DNA of 42,500 nt from Glandiceps talaboti (GCF_964340395.1 NC_135567.1:6312399-6354898); one strand, 5' to 3'. Positions 1 to 11,583 are shown, numbered from the stretch's first letter. Made by a program: numbers and translations. Notes: generated by a model from the sequence alone, not told the origin.

Positions 1-280
1 AACCAAAATTCAAAATCCCAAATTGCCCGGATTCTAGGCCAACAAACATATGACGATATCGTATCTGGAGTATCCAGTTTTCAGTACAGGTATTACAAAA
101 TTGGCCATAAAGATGAACTCAATGATACAACAGAGATAGTAATGCATCACTATGCATCACCCCCTCCTTTTTTAATTCTTGTTTATTCTGTATCATCGTC
201 ATCATAATTTGATGAATGTATCCAAATTGTCCAATACTTTGGTTTTTCACCTTCTTTCACCCTTACTATAGTTAGATTAA
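1..280. other. unique sequence left of first satellite
   Basis: AT-rich sequence with no open reading frame of note and no repeat that I can see. It leads directly into the 71-bp array. Confidence 0.5.
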
Positions 281-1382
281 TACATTTATAGTCTATGTAC
301 AGAGTACAAATTATATATATTAATACTAGATAGGAGTTAGTTGTAAAGTTATACATTTACAATCTATGTACAGAGTACAACTTATAAATATTAATACTAG
401 ATAGGAGTTAGTTGTAAAGTTATACATTTACAATCTATGTACAGAGTACAACTTATAAATATTAATACTAGATAGGAGTTAGTTGTAAAGTTATACATTT
501 ACAATCTATGTACAGAGTACAACTTATAAATATTAATACTAGATAGGAATTAGTTGTAAAGTTATACATTTACAGTCTATGTACAGAGTACAACTTATAA
601 ATATTAATACTAGATAGGAGTTAGTTGTAAAGTTATACATTTACAATCTATGTACAGAGAACAACTTATAAATATTAATACTAGATAGGAGTTAGTTGTA
701 AAGTTATACATTTACAATCTATGTACAGAATACAACTTATAAATATTAATACTAGATAGGAGTTAGTTGTAAAGTTATACATTTACAATCTATGTACAGA
801 ATACAACTTATAAATATTAATACTAGATAGGAGTTAGTTGTAAAGTTATACATTTATAGTCTATGTGCAGAATACAACTTATAAATATTAATACTAGATA
901 GGAGTTAGTTGTAAAGTTATACATTTACAGTCTATGTACAGAGTACAACTTATAAATATTAATACTAGATAGGAGTTAGTTGTAAAGTTATACATTTATA
1001 GTCTATGTACAGAATACAACTTATAAATATTAATACTAGATAGGAGTTAGTTGTAAAGTTATACATTTACAATCTATGTACAGAGTACAACTTATAAATA
1101 TTAATACTAGATAGGAGTTAGTTGTAAGGTTATACATTTACAGTCTATGTACAGAGTACAACTTATAAATATTTATACTAGATAGGAGTTAGTTGTAAAG
1201 TTATACATTTATAGTCTATGTGCAGAGTACAACTTATAAATATTAATACTAGATAGGAGTTTGTTGTAAAGTTATACATTTACAATCTATGTACAGAGTA
1301 CAACTTATATATATTAATACTAGATAGGAGTTAGTTGTAAAGTTATACATTTACAATCTATGTACAGAGTACAACTTATATA
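281..1382. repeat. 71-bp tandem array, about 15.5 copies
   Basis: The word TACATTTA recurs at 281, 352, 423 and so on to 1346, always 71 bp apart, so about 15.5 units are present. Units differ by scattered substitutions (for example CAATCTATG versus TAGTCTATG, GAGTACAAC versus GAATACAAC) and almost never by indels. The unit is AT-rich with stops in all frames, so it is not coding. The array ends abruptly at TTATATATA before single-copy DNA. High unit identity suggests recent amplification by unequal exchange. Confidence 0.97.
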
Positions 1383-1720
1383 TACAGTCTGGATGCTAAC
1401 GTTGTTTCTAACTAAACCACATCTGGTCAAAGTCGCTCAATTAGCACAAAAAGTTGTTCATCCAATCAGTGAACCCCAACTGCTATAGTGATGTAAACAG
1501 TGTATGAGAAGCATCCTGAGCTGACAAATATACCATATATGGACATTACAGTACCATATTTAGACATTACATATTAAGGGCCAACATAAACACCAACTTT
1601 ATGAGAGACTGTGATTGATTAACAAAGACATTATGTTAATGACCGTGTTGGTGGCTGTGGATGGATTTTAAAATGTATTTCATACATCTCATGACTGCTA
1701 GAGTAACGACTTTGACTGTA
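1383..1720. other. single-copy spacer between two satellites
   Basis: No gene is visible. A short phrase (ACCATAT followed by GGACATTACA or AGACATTACA) occurs twice near 1530-1570. Otherwise ordinary AT-rich DNA. Confidence 0.5.
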
Positions 1721-3964
1721 CTGTGAGTAGAGGTATAAATGGTAAGAATACTGTATAGGAACTAGACTAGTGGGTGGAGGTATAAATGGTAGGAATACTG
1801 TATAGGAACTAGACTAGTGGGTGGAGATGTAAATTGTAATGATACTGTATAGGAACTAGACTGTGTGAGTGGAGGTGTAAATGGTAATGATACTGTATAG
1901 GAACTAGACGAGTGGGTGGCGGTGTAAATGGTAATGATACTGTGTAGGAACTAGACTAGTGAGTGGAGGTGTAAATGGTAATGATAAAGGAACTAGACTA
2001 GTGAGTGGAGGTGTAAATGGTAATGATACTGTATAGGAACTAGACTATGTGAGTGGATATGTAAATGGTAATGATAAAGGAACTAGACTAGTGAGTGGAG
2101 GTGTAAATGATATTGATACTGTATCGGAACTAGACTATGTGAGTGGATATGTAAATGGTAATGATAAAGGAACTAGACTAGTGAGTGGAGGTGTAAATGA
2201 TATTGATACTGTATAGGAACTAGACTATGTGAGTGGATATGTAAATGGTAATGATAAAGGAACTAGACTATGTGAGTGGAGGTGTAAATGGTAACGATAC
2301 TGTATAGGAACTAGACTAGTGAGTGGAGGTGTAAATGGTAATGATACTGTATAGGAACTAGACTATGTGAGTGGAGGTGTAAATGGTAATGATACTGTAT
2401 AGGAACTAGACTAGTGAGTGGAGGTGTAAATGGTAATGATACTGTATAGGAACTAGACTATGTGAGTGGAGGTGTAAATGGTAATGATACTGTATAGGAA
2501 CTAGACTAGTGAGTGGAGGTGAAAATGGTAATGATACTGTATAGGAACTAGACTAGTGAGTGGCGGTGTAAATGGTAATGATACTGTATATGAACTAGAC
2601 TATGTGAGTGGAGGTGTAAATGGTAATGATACTGTATAGGGACTAGACTAGTGAGTGGAGGTGTAAATGGTAATGATACTGTATAGGAACTAGACTAGTG
2701 AGTGGAGGTGTAAATGGTAACGATACTGTATAGGAACTAGACTAGTGAGTGGAGGTGTAAATGGTAATGATACTGTATAGGAACTAGACTATGTGAGTGG
2801 AGGTGTAAATGGTAACGGTACTGTATAGGTACCTGACTTGTGAGTGGAGGTGTAAATTGTAATGATACTGTATAGGAACTAGACTATGTGAGTGGAAGTG
2901 TAAAATGTAATGATACTGTATAGGAACTAGACTAGTAAGTGGAGGTGTAAATTGTAATGATACTGTATAGGAACTAGACTATGTGAGTGGAGGTGTAAAT
3001 TGTAATGATACTGTATAGGAACTAGACTAGTAAGTGGAGGTGTAAATTGTAATGATACTGTATAGGAACTAGACTATGTGAGTGGAGGTGTAAATTGTAA
3101 TGATACTGTATAGGAACTAGACTAGTAAGTGGAGGTGTAAATTGTAATGATACTGTATAGGAACTAGACTATGTGAGTGGAGGTGTTAATTGTAATGATA
3201 CTGTATAGGAACTAGACTATGTGAGTGGAGGTGTTAATTGTAATGATACTGTATAGGAACTAGACTATGTGAGTGGAGGTGTAAATGGTAATGATATTGT
3301 ATAGGAACTAGACTAGTAAGTGGAGGTGTAAATTGTAATGATACTGTATAGGAACTAGACTAGTGAGTGGAGGTGTAAATTTTAATGATACTGTATAGGA
3401 ACTAGACTAGTAAGTGGAGGTGAAAATGGTAATGATACTGTATATGAACTAGACTATGTGAGTGGATATGTAAATGGTAACGATACTGTATAGGAACTAG
3501 ACTAGTAAGTGGAGGTGAAAATGGTAATGATACTGTATAGGAACTAGACTATGTGAGTGGAGGTGTAAATTGTAATGATACTGTATAGGAACTAGACTAG
3601 TAAGCGGAGATGTAAATTGTAATGATACTGTATAGGAACTAGACTAGTAAGTGGAGGTGTAAATTGTAATGATACTGTATAGGAACTAGACTAGTGAGTG
3701 GAGGTGTAAATTTTAATGATACTGTATAGGAACTAGACTAGTAAGTGGAGGTGAAAATGGTAATGATACTGTATATGAACTAGACTATGTGAGTGGATAT
3801 GTAAATGGTAACGATACTGTATAGGAACTAGACTAGTAAGTGGAGGTGTAAATGGTAAGATAATGTATAGGAACTAGACTATGTGAGTGGAGGTGTAAAT
3901 TGTAACGATACTGTACAGGAACTAGACTACTGAGTGGAGGTATAAATGGTAACGATACTGTATA
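1721..3964. repeat. 47/48-bp minisatellite array, about 47 copies, with higher-order variants
   Basis: The repeated unit has the core GTAATGATACTGTATAGG followed by AACTAGACT and a GTGAGTGG linker. Two unit types alternate: 47-bp units with CTAGTGAGTGG or CTAGTAAGTGG, and 48-bp units with CTATGTGAGTGG. A third, shorter type has lost CTGTATA (GATAAAGG). Several stretches repeat as dimers, for example 2880-3180 (CTATGTGAGTGG alternating with CTAGTAAGTGG) and 2043-2260 (short unit plus long unit). All frames contain stops. Confidence 0.97.
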
Positions 3965-4479
3965 ACACATAATATTTTGCCTTAAGTATTCATACAATTT
4001 AAACTACTGAGAATGAGATGGTTTTTTCTACCTTCACGTCCTTGTTTGTTGGATATTGAATTGTACTGAATTCTGTTGATAATGTTACTTTGTTGTTGAA
4101 CTACAGTGTCATCCATTTTTTGTTCACACAAGTTTAAAACCTGGTTATTTTAAAACAATGTAAATGCTTTCACTCTTAATTGGTCGCACAAAGGGTTTCA
4201 GTTCTTGATATTTCATGTACTGTTTCCTATGTATATACATAGACCCTAATATTCCCAAGGTGTGATGTCAAAGTATGGTAATATCCATACATCTCATATT
4301 ACTTTTCTTTGACGTCACACTCACAGTATAATAATATGGTTTGATATGGTTCCCTTTCTATTCATGGATTGCCGAACATCGACCATCATCATCAGTTTAA
4401 AGAGTGAACAAACACACCTCTTTTGGTCACAGCTGCATATCTATCGAGACAGTTGTGGTATTGTTGGCTTGCATAATAG
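3965..4479. other. single-copy spacer with one small palindrome
   Basis: AT-rich DNA without a gene. It contains the small inverted-repeat element at 4261-4320. Nothing else recognisable. Confidence 0.5.
4261..4320. mobile_element. short palindromic element (MITE-like)
   Basis: TGTGATGTCAAAG at 4261-4273 pairs with CTTTGACGTCACA at 4308-4320 with one mismatch. Pairing partly continues inward (GTAATAT against ATATTAC), giving a stem of about 20 bp. The right arm contains the CRE-like octamer TGACGTCA. The shape suits a tiny MITE, but no target duplication is obvious. It could also be a chance palindrome. Confidence 0.45.
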
Positions 4480-5287
4480 CCTTCTAAATAGCAAAGTGGC
4501 TAATAGCCGCTATTAGCCATTAATAGCAAGCTAATAGCTGGCTACCAGCTATCAACCTCTCAGCTTTCTCCATGGGCTGGCTATGCAGCTATTCAAGCTA
4601 TTAGCCATTAATAGCCGCTATTAGCCATTAATAGCCAGCAAATAGCTGGCTATCAGCTATCAACATATCAGCTTTCTCCATGGGCTGGCTATGCAGCTAT
4701 TCAAGCTATTAGTCATTAATAGCCACTATTAGCCATTAATAGCCAGCTAATAGCTGGCTATCAGCTATCAACCTCTCAGCTTTCTCCATGGGCTGGCTAT
4801 GCAGCTATTTAAGCTATTAGCCATTAATAGCCGCTATTAGCCATTAATAGCCAGCTAATAGCTGGCTATCCGCTATCAACCCCTCAGCTTTCTCCATTGG
4901 CTGACTATGCAGCTTTTTAAGCTATTAGCCATTAATAGCCGCTATTAGCCATTAATAGCCAGCAAATAGCTGGCTATCAGCTATCAACCTCTCAGCTTTC
5001 TCCATGGGCTGGCTATGCAGCTATTCAAGCTATTAGCCATTAATAGCCGCTATTAGCCATTAATAGCCAGCAAATAGCTGGCTATCAGCTATCAACCTCT
5101 CAGCTTTCTCCATGGGCTGGCTACGCAGCTATTTAAGCTATTAGCCATTAATAGCCGCTATTAGCCATTAATAGCTAGCTAATAGCTGGCTATCAGCTAT
5201 CAACCTCTCAGCTTTCTCCATGGGCTGGCTATGCAGCTGTTCAAGCTATTAGCCATTAATAGCAATCTAATAGCTGGCTATTAACCC
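4480..5287 (+). repeat. 108-bp tandem array, about 7.5 copies, internally palindromic
   Basis: CAGCTTTCTCCAT recurs at 4561, 4669, 4777, 4885, 4993, 5101 and 5209, exactly 108 bp apart. Each unit is built from smaller palindromic words (GCTATTA, GCCATTAATAGC, AGCTAATAGCTGGCT), so single strands should fold extensively. The same family recurs in reverse orientation from 6180 onward. Confidence 0.95.
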
Positions 5288-5520
5288 CAAGAGTTAAGTT
5301 TGTTGAAATTAAATGAATGAAAAAACAAACCATGATCGAGATTTATTATTTGAAGAGTCAAGGAGTACAGTGTGTTCTAAACACCTTAACACCTGATAAT
5401 ATAATGATGCTATGTCAAGTAATTTTGATTTGTTCAGATTAAAGTACTTTAAAAGACTTTGTAATTTAGATGAATCATGATGGACTAAATGTGTCTTTAA
5501 CCATCTCAATTCCATTAGTG

Positions 5521-6179
5521 AAGAATCTGAAAGAAATGTGATAAAACTGTCCTGGAATTGGCGGAAAACTGTAAATAATGTGTTAATAGACCTTAATATT
5601 GATAAAGACCAAATTCAAACTCTTTCAGATAATAAAATCAAACATATCATATTTAAAAATGACGAGCTCAAATGGAAAGACACTTGAACACTTTCTTTTT
5701 ACATGTGAAAGCCATTCTACACAACGACAGATCTTAATGAAAGGAACAGAAGAACTATTACTCAACAATAAGGAGTTGAATTTATATCAAGATTTTAAAC
5801 AAAGGAAAGAACTACTCTGTTTATTTATAGGAGATAATACAAAACACTACAATGCTCAGTCTATAAGTAAACAAATAGATAAACTTGTCAAACAATACCT
5901 TATTGAAGCAATTGAAAACAGAAAAGATTTTGTTAAAACTAATATAGAATAGTTTAGCCGTTAGATTTTCTGACAACTAACATTTGAAGCATACATTTTT
6001 ATTTGTATTGTCGTTTTATCAATATTCTTACCTTACTTTGGTTTATTTTGTTGTTTGTTCCTGTATATGTTTTTACTCGTCTTTATGGTAGTGTATGTAT
6101 TTTTAATTTTTCTTAGTGCTGCTCCTAACAATCTTAGTGAGTCCCCTGATACAAAAGGGATGCAATAAATAGATAAATA
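5521..6179 (+). pseudogene. 3' end of a non-LTR retrotransposon (LINE), truncated
   Basis: The frame from about 5521 encodes a tract with NVIKLSWNWRKTVNNV and ends in TGA after KWKDT near 5687. An overlapping frame from 5599 to 5952 continues with KTLEHFLFTCESHSTQRQ. That motif is typical of the cysteine/histidine region after the reverse transcriptase in LINE ORF2 proteins (EHFLF.C....R). The shift between frames is at about 5660-5690. An AT-rich 3' tail ends at 6160-6179 in GCAATAAATAGATAAATAG, a simple-repeat tail as seen on LINEs. No RT catalytic core is present, so this is a 5'-truncated dead copy. It sits exactly between the two opposite 108-bp arrays. The clade cannot be named. Confidence 0.7.
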
Positions 6180-6910
6180 GCTGGTAGCCGGCTATTAGCT
6201 GGCTATTAATGGCTAACAGCAGCTATTAATGGCTAATAGCTTGAATAGCTGAATAGCCATGTGTCGGAGAGTACTGGGGGTTGTTAGCTGGTAGCTAGCT
6301 ATTAGCTGGCTATTAATGGCTAATAGCGGCTATTAATGGCTAATAGCTTGAATAGCTGAATAGCCATGTGTCGGAGAGTACTGGGGGTTGTTAGCTGTTA
6401 GCTGGCTATTAGCTGGCTATTAATGGCTAATAGCGGCTATTAATGGCTAATAGCTTGAATATCTTAATAGCCAGGTCCTGGAGACTGTTGGGAGTTGTTA
6501 GTTCGTAGTCGGCTAGTAATGGCTATTAGCGGCTAGTAATGGCTATCAGCTTGAATAGCTACCTAGGGAGATATTTATACCATATGCCCAGTTTGACAAT
6601 AGCTGATAACAAGCTATTATCTGGCTATTTATGGCCAATATTGAATAGATGTTAGCTAGCTATTAGCCTGCTATTAGTGGCTAATATCGGCTATTAATAG
6701 CTAATAGCTTGAATAGCTGAATAGCCATGTCCTGAAGAGTGCTGGGGGTTGTTAGCTGGTAGTAGGCTATTAATAGCTAATAGCGGCTATTAATGGCTAA
6801 TAGCAGCTGTCAATGGCTCTTAGCTTGAATAGCTACCCAGGGAGATAATCACACCATATTCCCGTTTTTATAATAGCTGATAGCAAGCTATTACCTGGCT
6901 ATTTATGGCT
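6180..6910 (-). repeat. 106-108-bp array, same family as 4480-5287 but inverted
   Basis: The reverse complement of this region gives the same words in the same order as the 4.5-5.3 kb array: CAGCTATTCAAGCTATTAG, then CCATTAATAGC, then CCAGCTAATAGC. GTGTCGGAGA occurs at 6261 and 6368, and the diverged GGTCCTGGAG at 6474, so the period is 106-107 bp. Beyond 6540 the array becomes mixed. A phrase GCTACC(T/C)AGGGAGATA recurs at about 6549 and 6832, a higher-order spacing near 283 bp. More diverged than the left array. Confidence 0.88.
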
Positions 6911-7207
6911 AATAGTATTAAGTTGGATAGCCAATAGCCGCTATTTATCTGAGATTCAGCTATTTTGGTGATTCAATAAATCCCCAGTAGCTGCTATTTA
7001 CCTTCAGATCAAGCTATTTTGGCAACAAAGGAAATAGACAACAGCCACTATTTATCTCGAATCAAGCTATTTTGGGGATGAAACTATTTTGGCAATCCAA
7101 TAAATAGCCAATAGCCGCTATTTAGCTCAAATCAAGATTGAATCAAGCTGTTTTGGTAAATAGCCAATAACCGCTATTTATCTGAGATCAAGCTATTGTG
7201 GCAATCC
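6911..7207. repeat. degenerate about 55-70-bp repeat, 4-5 copies
   Basis: GCTATTTATCTGAGATCAAGC and variants recur roughly every 55-70 bp (near 6942, 7000, 7050, 7117, 7176), each followed by GCTATTTTGG and AATAAATAGCC. Words such as AATAGCC are shared with the neighbouring inverted array, so this may be a decayed derivative of it. Confidence 0.65.
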
Positions 7208-7227
7208 AACAATACCGCACCTTGATA

Positions 7228-9117
7228 CAGGGTTATAGCTGAGATGCATACTGATAATGTGTACTAGTTGGTTAGAATGCACACTCAATATTATTGGAGA
7301 AATAATTATTCAAATATCTACTGACTCCCCATCCCTATATATGCCTATAAGTAACATGGTGGAATATGAAAAGTTTAATAATTTAAATAAAGACAATATT
7401 TATTCTTCCAGAGATGAATTTAAGTATTCAAAGTAAGTATCACTACTACTTACAGCTATAAAAATGTGTGCACACTCTATTCTTTGTCAATTACAGCTGT
7501 TAGTATTAGAATGGAAATTACCCAGAAGGCCATATGAGTACACAAAGTCGTGTCTGCTGGGTATCAATGACAATAATTATTTCAAGCCACCTATACAGGG
7601 CTATAGCTGAGATGCATACTGATAGTGTGTACTAGTTGGTTAGAGTGCACACTCAATATTATTGGAGATATAACTTATTCAAATATCCACTGACTCTCCA
7701 TCCCTACTGGCATATGCCTATACGTTACATGGTGGAACATGAAAAGATTAATAATTTAAATAAAGACAATAATTGAGATGCATACTGATAGTGTGTACTA
7801 GTTGGTTAGAATGCACACTCAATATTTTTGTAGAAATAACTTATTGAAATATCCACTGACCCCCCATCCCTATACATGCCTATACATTACATGGTGGAAT
7901 ATGAACAGATTAATAGTTTCAATAAAGACAATATTTATTCTTCCAGGGACAAATGTTAGTATTCATAGGTAGTATCACTACTACTTACAGCTATAAAAAT
8001 GTGTGAACACTCTATTCTTTGTCAATTACAGCTCATAGAATTTGATTGGAAATTACCCAGAAGGCCATATTGAGTTCAAAAAGTTGTGTCTGCTGGGTAT
8101 GAATGACAATAATTATTTCAAACCACCTATACAGGGTTATAGCTGAGATGCATACTGATAGTGTGTACTAGTTGGTTAGAATGCACACCCAATATTTTTG
8201 GAGAAATATTTATTCAAATATCCACTGATTCCCCATTCCTATATATGCTTATACGTTACGTGGTGGAACATGAAAAGTAATAAAGACAATATTTATTCTT
8301 CCAGAGATAAATTTAAGTATTCATAGGTAGTATCACTACAACATTGAATATTTGAAATGTGTGCACACTCTATTGTTTGTCAATTACAGCTCCTCGTATT
8401 AGATTTGAAATTACTCAGAAGGCCAAATGAGTGCACACAGTCATGTCTGCTGGGTATCAATGACAATAATTATTTCAAACCACCTATACAGGGTTATAGC
8501 TGAGATGCATACTGATAGTGTGTACTAGTTGGTTAGAATGCACACTCAATATTATTGGAGATATAACTTATTGAAATATTCACTTCAATATTATTGGAGA
8601 TATAACTTATTGAAATATCCACTGACTCCCCATCCCTATACATGCCTATACGTTACATGGTGGAACATGAAACGATTAATAATTCCAATAAAGACAATAA
8701 TTATTCTTCCAGGGACAAATGTTAGCATGCATAGGTAGTATCACTACTACTTACAGCAATTAAAATGTGTGCACACTCTATTGTTTGTCAATTACAGATC
8801 ATACTATTAGATTTAATATTACCCAGAAGGCCATATTGAGTACAAAAAGTCGTGTCTGCTGGGTATCAATGACAATAATTATTTCAAACTACCTATACAT
8901 GGTTATAGCTTAGATTCATACTGATAGTGTGTACTAGTTGGTTAGAGTGCACAGGAATATTTACTATTATGTCCAATGATTCCCTATTGCTATACATGCC
9001 TATACGTTACATGGTGGAACATGAAAAGATTAATAATTTCAATAAAGACAACAATTATTCTTCCAGGAACAAATGTTAGTATTCATAGGTAGTATGACTA
9101 CTACTTACAGCAATTAA
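7228..9117. repeat. about 360-bp satellite, five copies plus a partial
   Basis: CAGGGTTATAGCTGAGATG-type starts lie at 7228, 7596, 8132, 8489 and 8898, with a junction copy starting at 7774 that lost its first bases. Full units are 357-368 bp. The 7596 copy is cut short after about 175 bp. The 8489 copy is longer (409 bp) because about 41 bp around 8545-8625 is duplicated. Each unit holds GTGTGCACAC-type palindromes and an ACCCAG/CTGGGT pair. Reading frames differ between copies and none is conserved, so it is not coding. Confidence 0.93.
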
Positions 9118-9592
9118 AATGCGTTGGCCCATGCATCTATTGTTTCCTTGCTGACGGACAAGCTATGTATAGTTTGAGCACAGTCACTAGTGTCTGTGGT
9201 TTGAGCTATTCAGGCTACTGTGAACAGTGCCCCCGTGCGGTGGCTGATGGAGAGGTGGCTGCTGCGTTCAGCACAGTATGACTATGAGCCGAGTTCTATG
9301 CATAAACGGTGTAGGCATCCGTTCCTTAGTCAGTCTCTCCGTATGTATCATTTTTTTTCGATCAATGTGTCTATATTTTATCAAAGAATTAATCACTACT
9401 CTTGACAAACGTCCCAACGTTGGCAAAATATTCCCTACCTGAAAGTTTGTGCCGTAATTTTACTGATCTCAACATATACCTTAGTAGTAGTAGTAGCGAC
9501 GGCAGCTGTTGCAATGGCGACTACAATCTGAAACTGAATGAACAGCTGAGCGCTGTAGCCCCATCACTTCAAAAAATTGATGCGCGTTCAGC
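9118..9592 (+). other. CpG-richer single-copy DNA with a possible exon end
   Basis: After the satellite the base composition changes, with many CG dinucleotides. An open frame from 9393 reads through LAKYSLPESLCRNFTD, a serine run and LNEQLSAVAPSLQKIDARS. It meets a perfect donor-like GTAAGT at 9593, so an exon could end at 9592. No ATG starts this frame, no acceptor is obvious and no family is recognised. A short AGT run (serine codons) lies at 9484-9497. It could be the end of a real 5' exon or chance. Confidence 0.22.
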
Positions 9593-9692
9593 GTAAGTTT
9601 GAGAATATTTTTGTTCAAAATTGTCATCATAATAGAAAAAAAATAGTGGGTGTATGTATATAATAAATAAATAATCTTCTGTATTTCTCATT

Positions 9693-9784
9693 CATGCTAC
9701 GTCATCGAGAACGAATGATTCCCTCACACCGATAGGCTCGGAGGGATACTGCCGACATTAGGAAATCATGACGTAGCACTCATT
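9693..9784. mobile_element. tiny MITE with target-site duplication
   Basis: TGCTACGTCAT at 9695-9705 is the exact reverse complement of ATGACGTAGCA at 9768-9778. The hexamer CTCATT flanks both sides (9687-9692 and 9779-9784), as expected for a target duplication. The element is about 84-86 bp with 11-bp terminal inverted repeats and no coding capacity. Confidence 0.55.
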
Positions 9785-9805
9785 TGGAATACCCGTCTTG
9801 CGAAA

Positions 9806-9850
9806 TATTTCGTCCATGTAAAATAGTATCCGGGTAAGGCTTATGCACAT
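9806..9850 (+). repeat. dispersed GTAAAATAGTATCC family, copy 1
   Basis: GTAAAATAGTATCCGGGTAA followed by GGCTTATGCACATGCG. A reverse-orientation relative lies at 21965-22016 and truncated relatives at 13975, 14173 and 14716. It is probably the end of an uncharacterised transposable element. Confidence 0.5.
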
Positions 9851-11517
9851 GCGTACGTATTTATCGTTCGTGACTGTAAAATTTCGTCCTCTTGGAAGTG
9901 TTAAACCAGCCGTTTTGCCGAAACTCCATGATAAAAATTCTTGGTAAATTAATAAGTTCAGGTGTATTTACTTACTTGAAATGTGGGATGGGGATATATA
10001 TTCCCTGTCAGTTTACCGTGACTTAGTCAGACAATTTCAAACTAGGACACAGCACCATTTCGAGTTTCTAATATTTTGCTACTACACGTGTACACACGCT
10101 TGTATATGTGTGATTTATGAGATGTAGTCTTGCTTGCAGACGGTGCACGGGTCTCGATTACTGACAGGAGAAGGACATATATGTAAGCAGGACTAGTCGC
10201 GGTGGCGTGGCGCTGTACATAAATTGTAGAAATAATACAAAGTATTACAATATCAAAGAAACCGATGAACACAATCGATCTGATAAAAATATGTCTCACT
10301 CTGTTAATTTAGTATTTCAACTACCTGTAGGACGTCTTCTAACCCCGGGAGTACGTCTTCTAACCGGGGGCGCCACTGTCAACAGCGCCACCAGATCAGC
10401 AGAACCCAGTGTGCAAGAAGACTGCTGATGATCAAGATGTATTCCTATATTGTTACAGAGTGTATTACCTTTATTGTTTGTTCCTACTCTTCATGGAAAA
10501 CCACTACCAGACGTTTTACGGTAAGCTGGTTCTCTACATTGGCATAGTCAGTAATAGAATTTGTGTGTGGCAAATGCTTTTTGTGTGTTTTACTTTTTTC
10601 GATTTTGCCGTGCCACGCAAGTTCCTGTCAGCCGACAACTTTGTAATAACTTAGTTACACAATAATTGTACCAAGTACGATATCGTGATTCAATAATTTT
10701 TGCAACCAACTGTAACACGTTCTTATTCGTGCAATTACAATTTTTTGTAATTGTCATTTTCACGAATTCAACATGTTTATTTCAACTGTACACTCACAAG
10801 TATTTTGTATTTTCGAATTATTTACATCTGTGCAACATTATAGTTCAAATCAAGTGCTTGCACTTTTAGTAACATTGATATCGCACAGACCTAAACCTGG
10901 ACTAACATGCAATCTACTACGTGTAGCTCAGCGTTTTATATTAATTTTTGAAAGAAACAGTATTTGTAAACCGAACTTACACTGTTACGGTACTTTCAAA
11001 ACCCAACATCTCATAACTGTGAAACTGCATAACAATAGGAAGATCTGTCACCTTTTAGCCGTCTTTAATTATTCAAGTAATTTCCATCTATTGAAAGTGT
11101 CACCTGACCTGTACGAACTGATATTTACAAACATATGTTCGTTTGCTATATCCGCGGTGTCACGAATAATCTACCGATCTATCGTTATGTTAGTATTAGT
11201 AAACTTAAACGTGCATAGCACCCGCCCACTCAAACTCCGTACAGGCTCAAACTTTAATTTTTGGGGGATTTTAGATATAGCTTCACTAAACACTATTAAT
11301 ATAGTTGGAGCATATTTACAGTCCCATTTGATTACACTTTAAGTATATGCAACACTATCCAGTTATCTGTTTCAAAACTTATTGTAGTTTTAAACAGTAT
11401 TATTATTTCAATATAAATATAAATAAGGCTTCCAATAATTGTAATACCCTTTCTACCCGAGCAAACACGGTTTAAGGGAAAACAATTTCACACAATTAAA
11501 ATTTTTTGAGTCAATCC
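9851..11517. other. upstream region of gag; possible LTR/leader, unresolved
   Basis: Several overlapping open frames occur, the longest 10773-11342 (189 codons), but their composition (rich in F, I, Y, S) resembles untranslated AT-rich DNA and I recognise no domain. Notable sites: a direct repeat ACGTCTTCTAACC at 10332 and 10353, and an inverted GGCGC/GCGCC pair near 10369-10393. The stretch lies directly before a retrotransposon gag, so a long terminal repeat or leader is expected here. I could not find a matching copy after the gag to define LTR edges. Confidence 0.35.
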
Positions 11518-11563
11518 TATAAATATTATAACAGATTTAAACTCCAATAGGGTTGGAGTTTAA
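11518..11563 (+). promoter_or_regulatory. TATA-like box and perfect 11-bp hairpin before gag
   Basis: TATAAATA lies at 11518-11525. TTAAACTCCAA (11537-11547) and TTGGAGTTTAA (11553-11563) form a perfect 11-bp stem around a 5-nt loop TAGGG. The gag ATG follows at 11584. This arrangement could be a core promoter with a structured leader, or a primer-binding or packaging structure. Function is inferred from position only. Confidence 0.4.
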
Positions 11564-11583
11564 CGTTAGTAGTCATTGTCAAT

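Noticed and set aside
281-3964. CRISPR-like array
   Set aside because: The repeats are directly adjacent with no unique spacers; these are eukaryotic satellites.
10773-11342. 189-codon open frame before gag
   Set aside because: The composition looks like AT-rich noncoding DNA and no family motif is recognised. Kept only as an uncertain region, not called as a gene.
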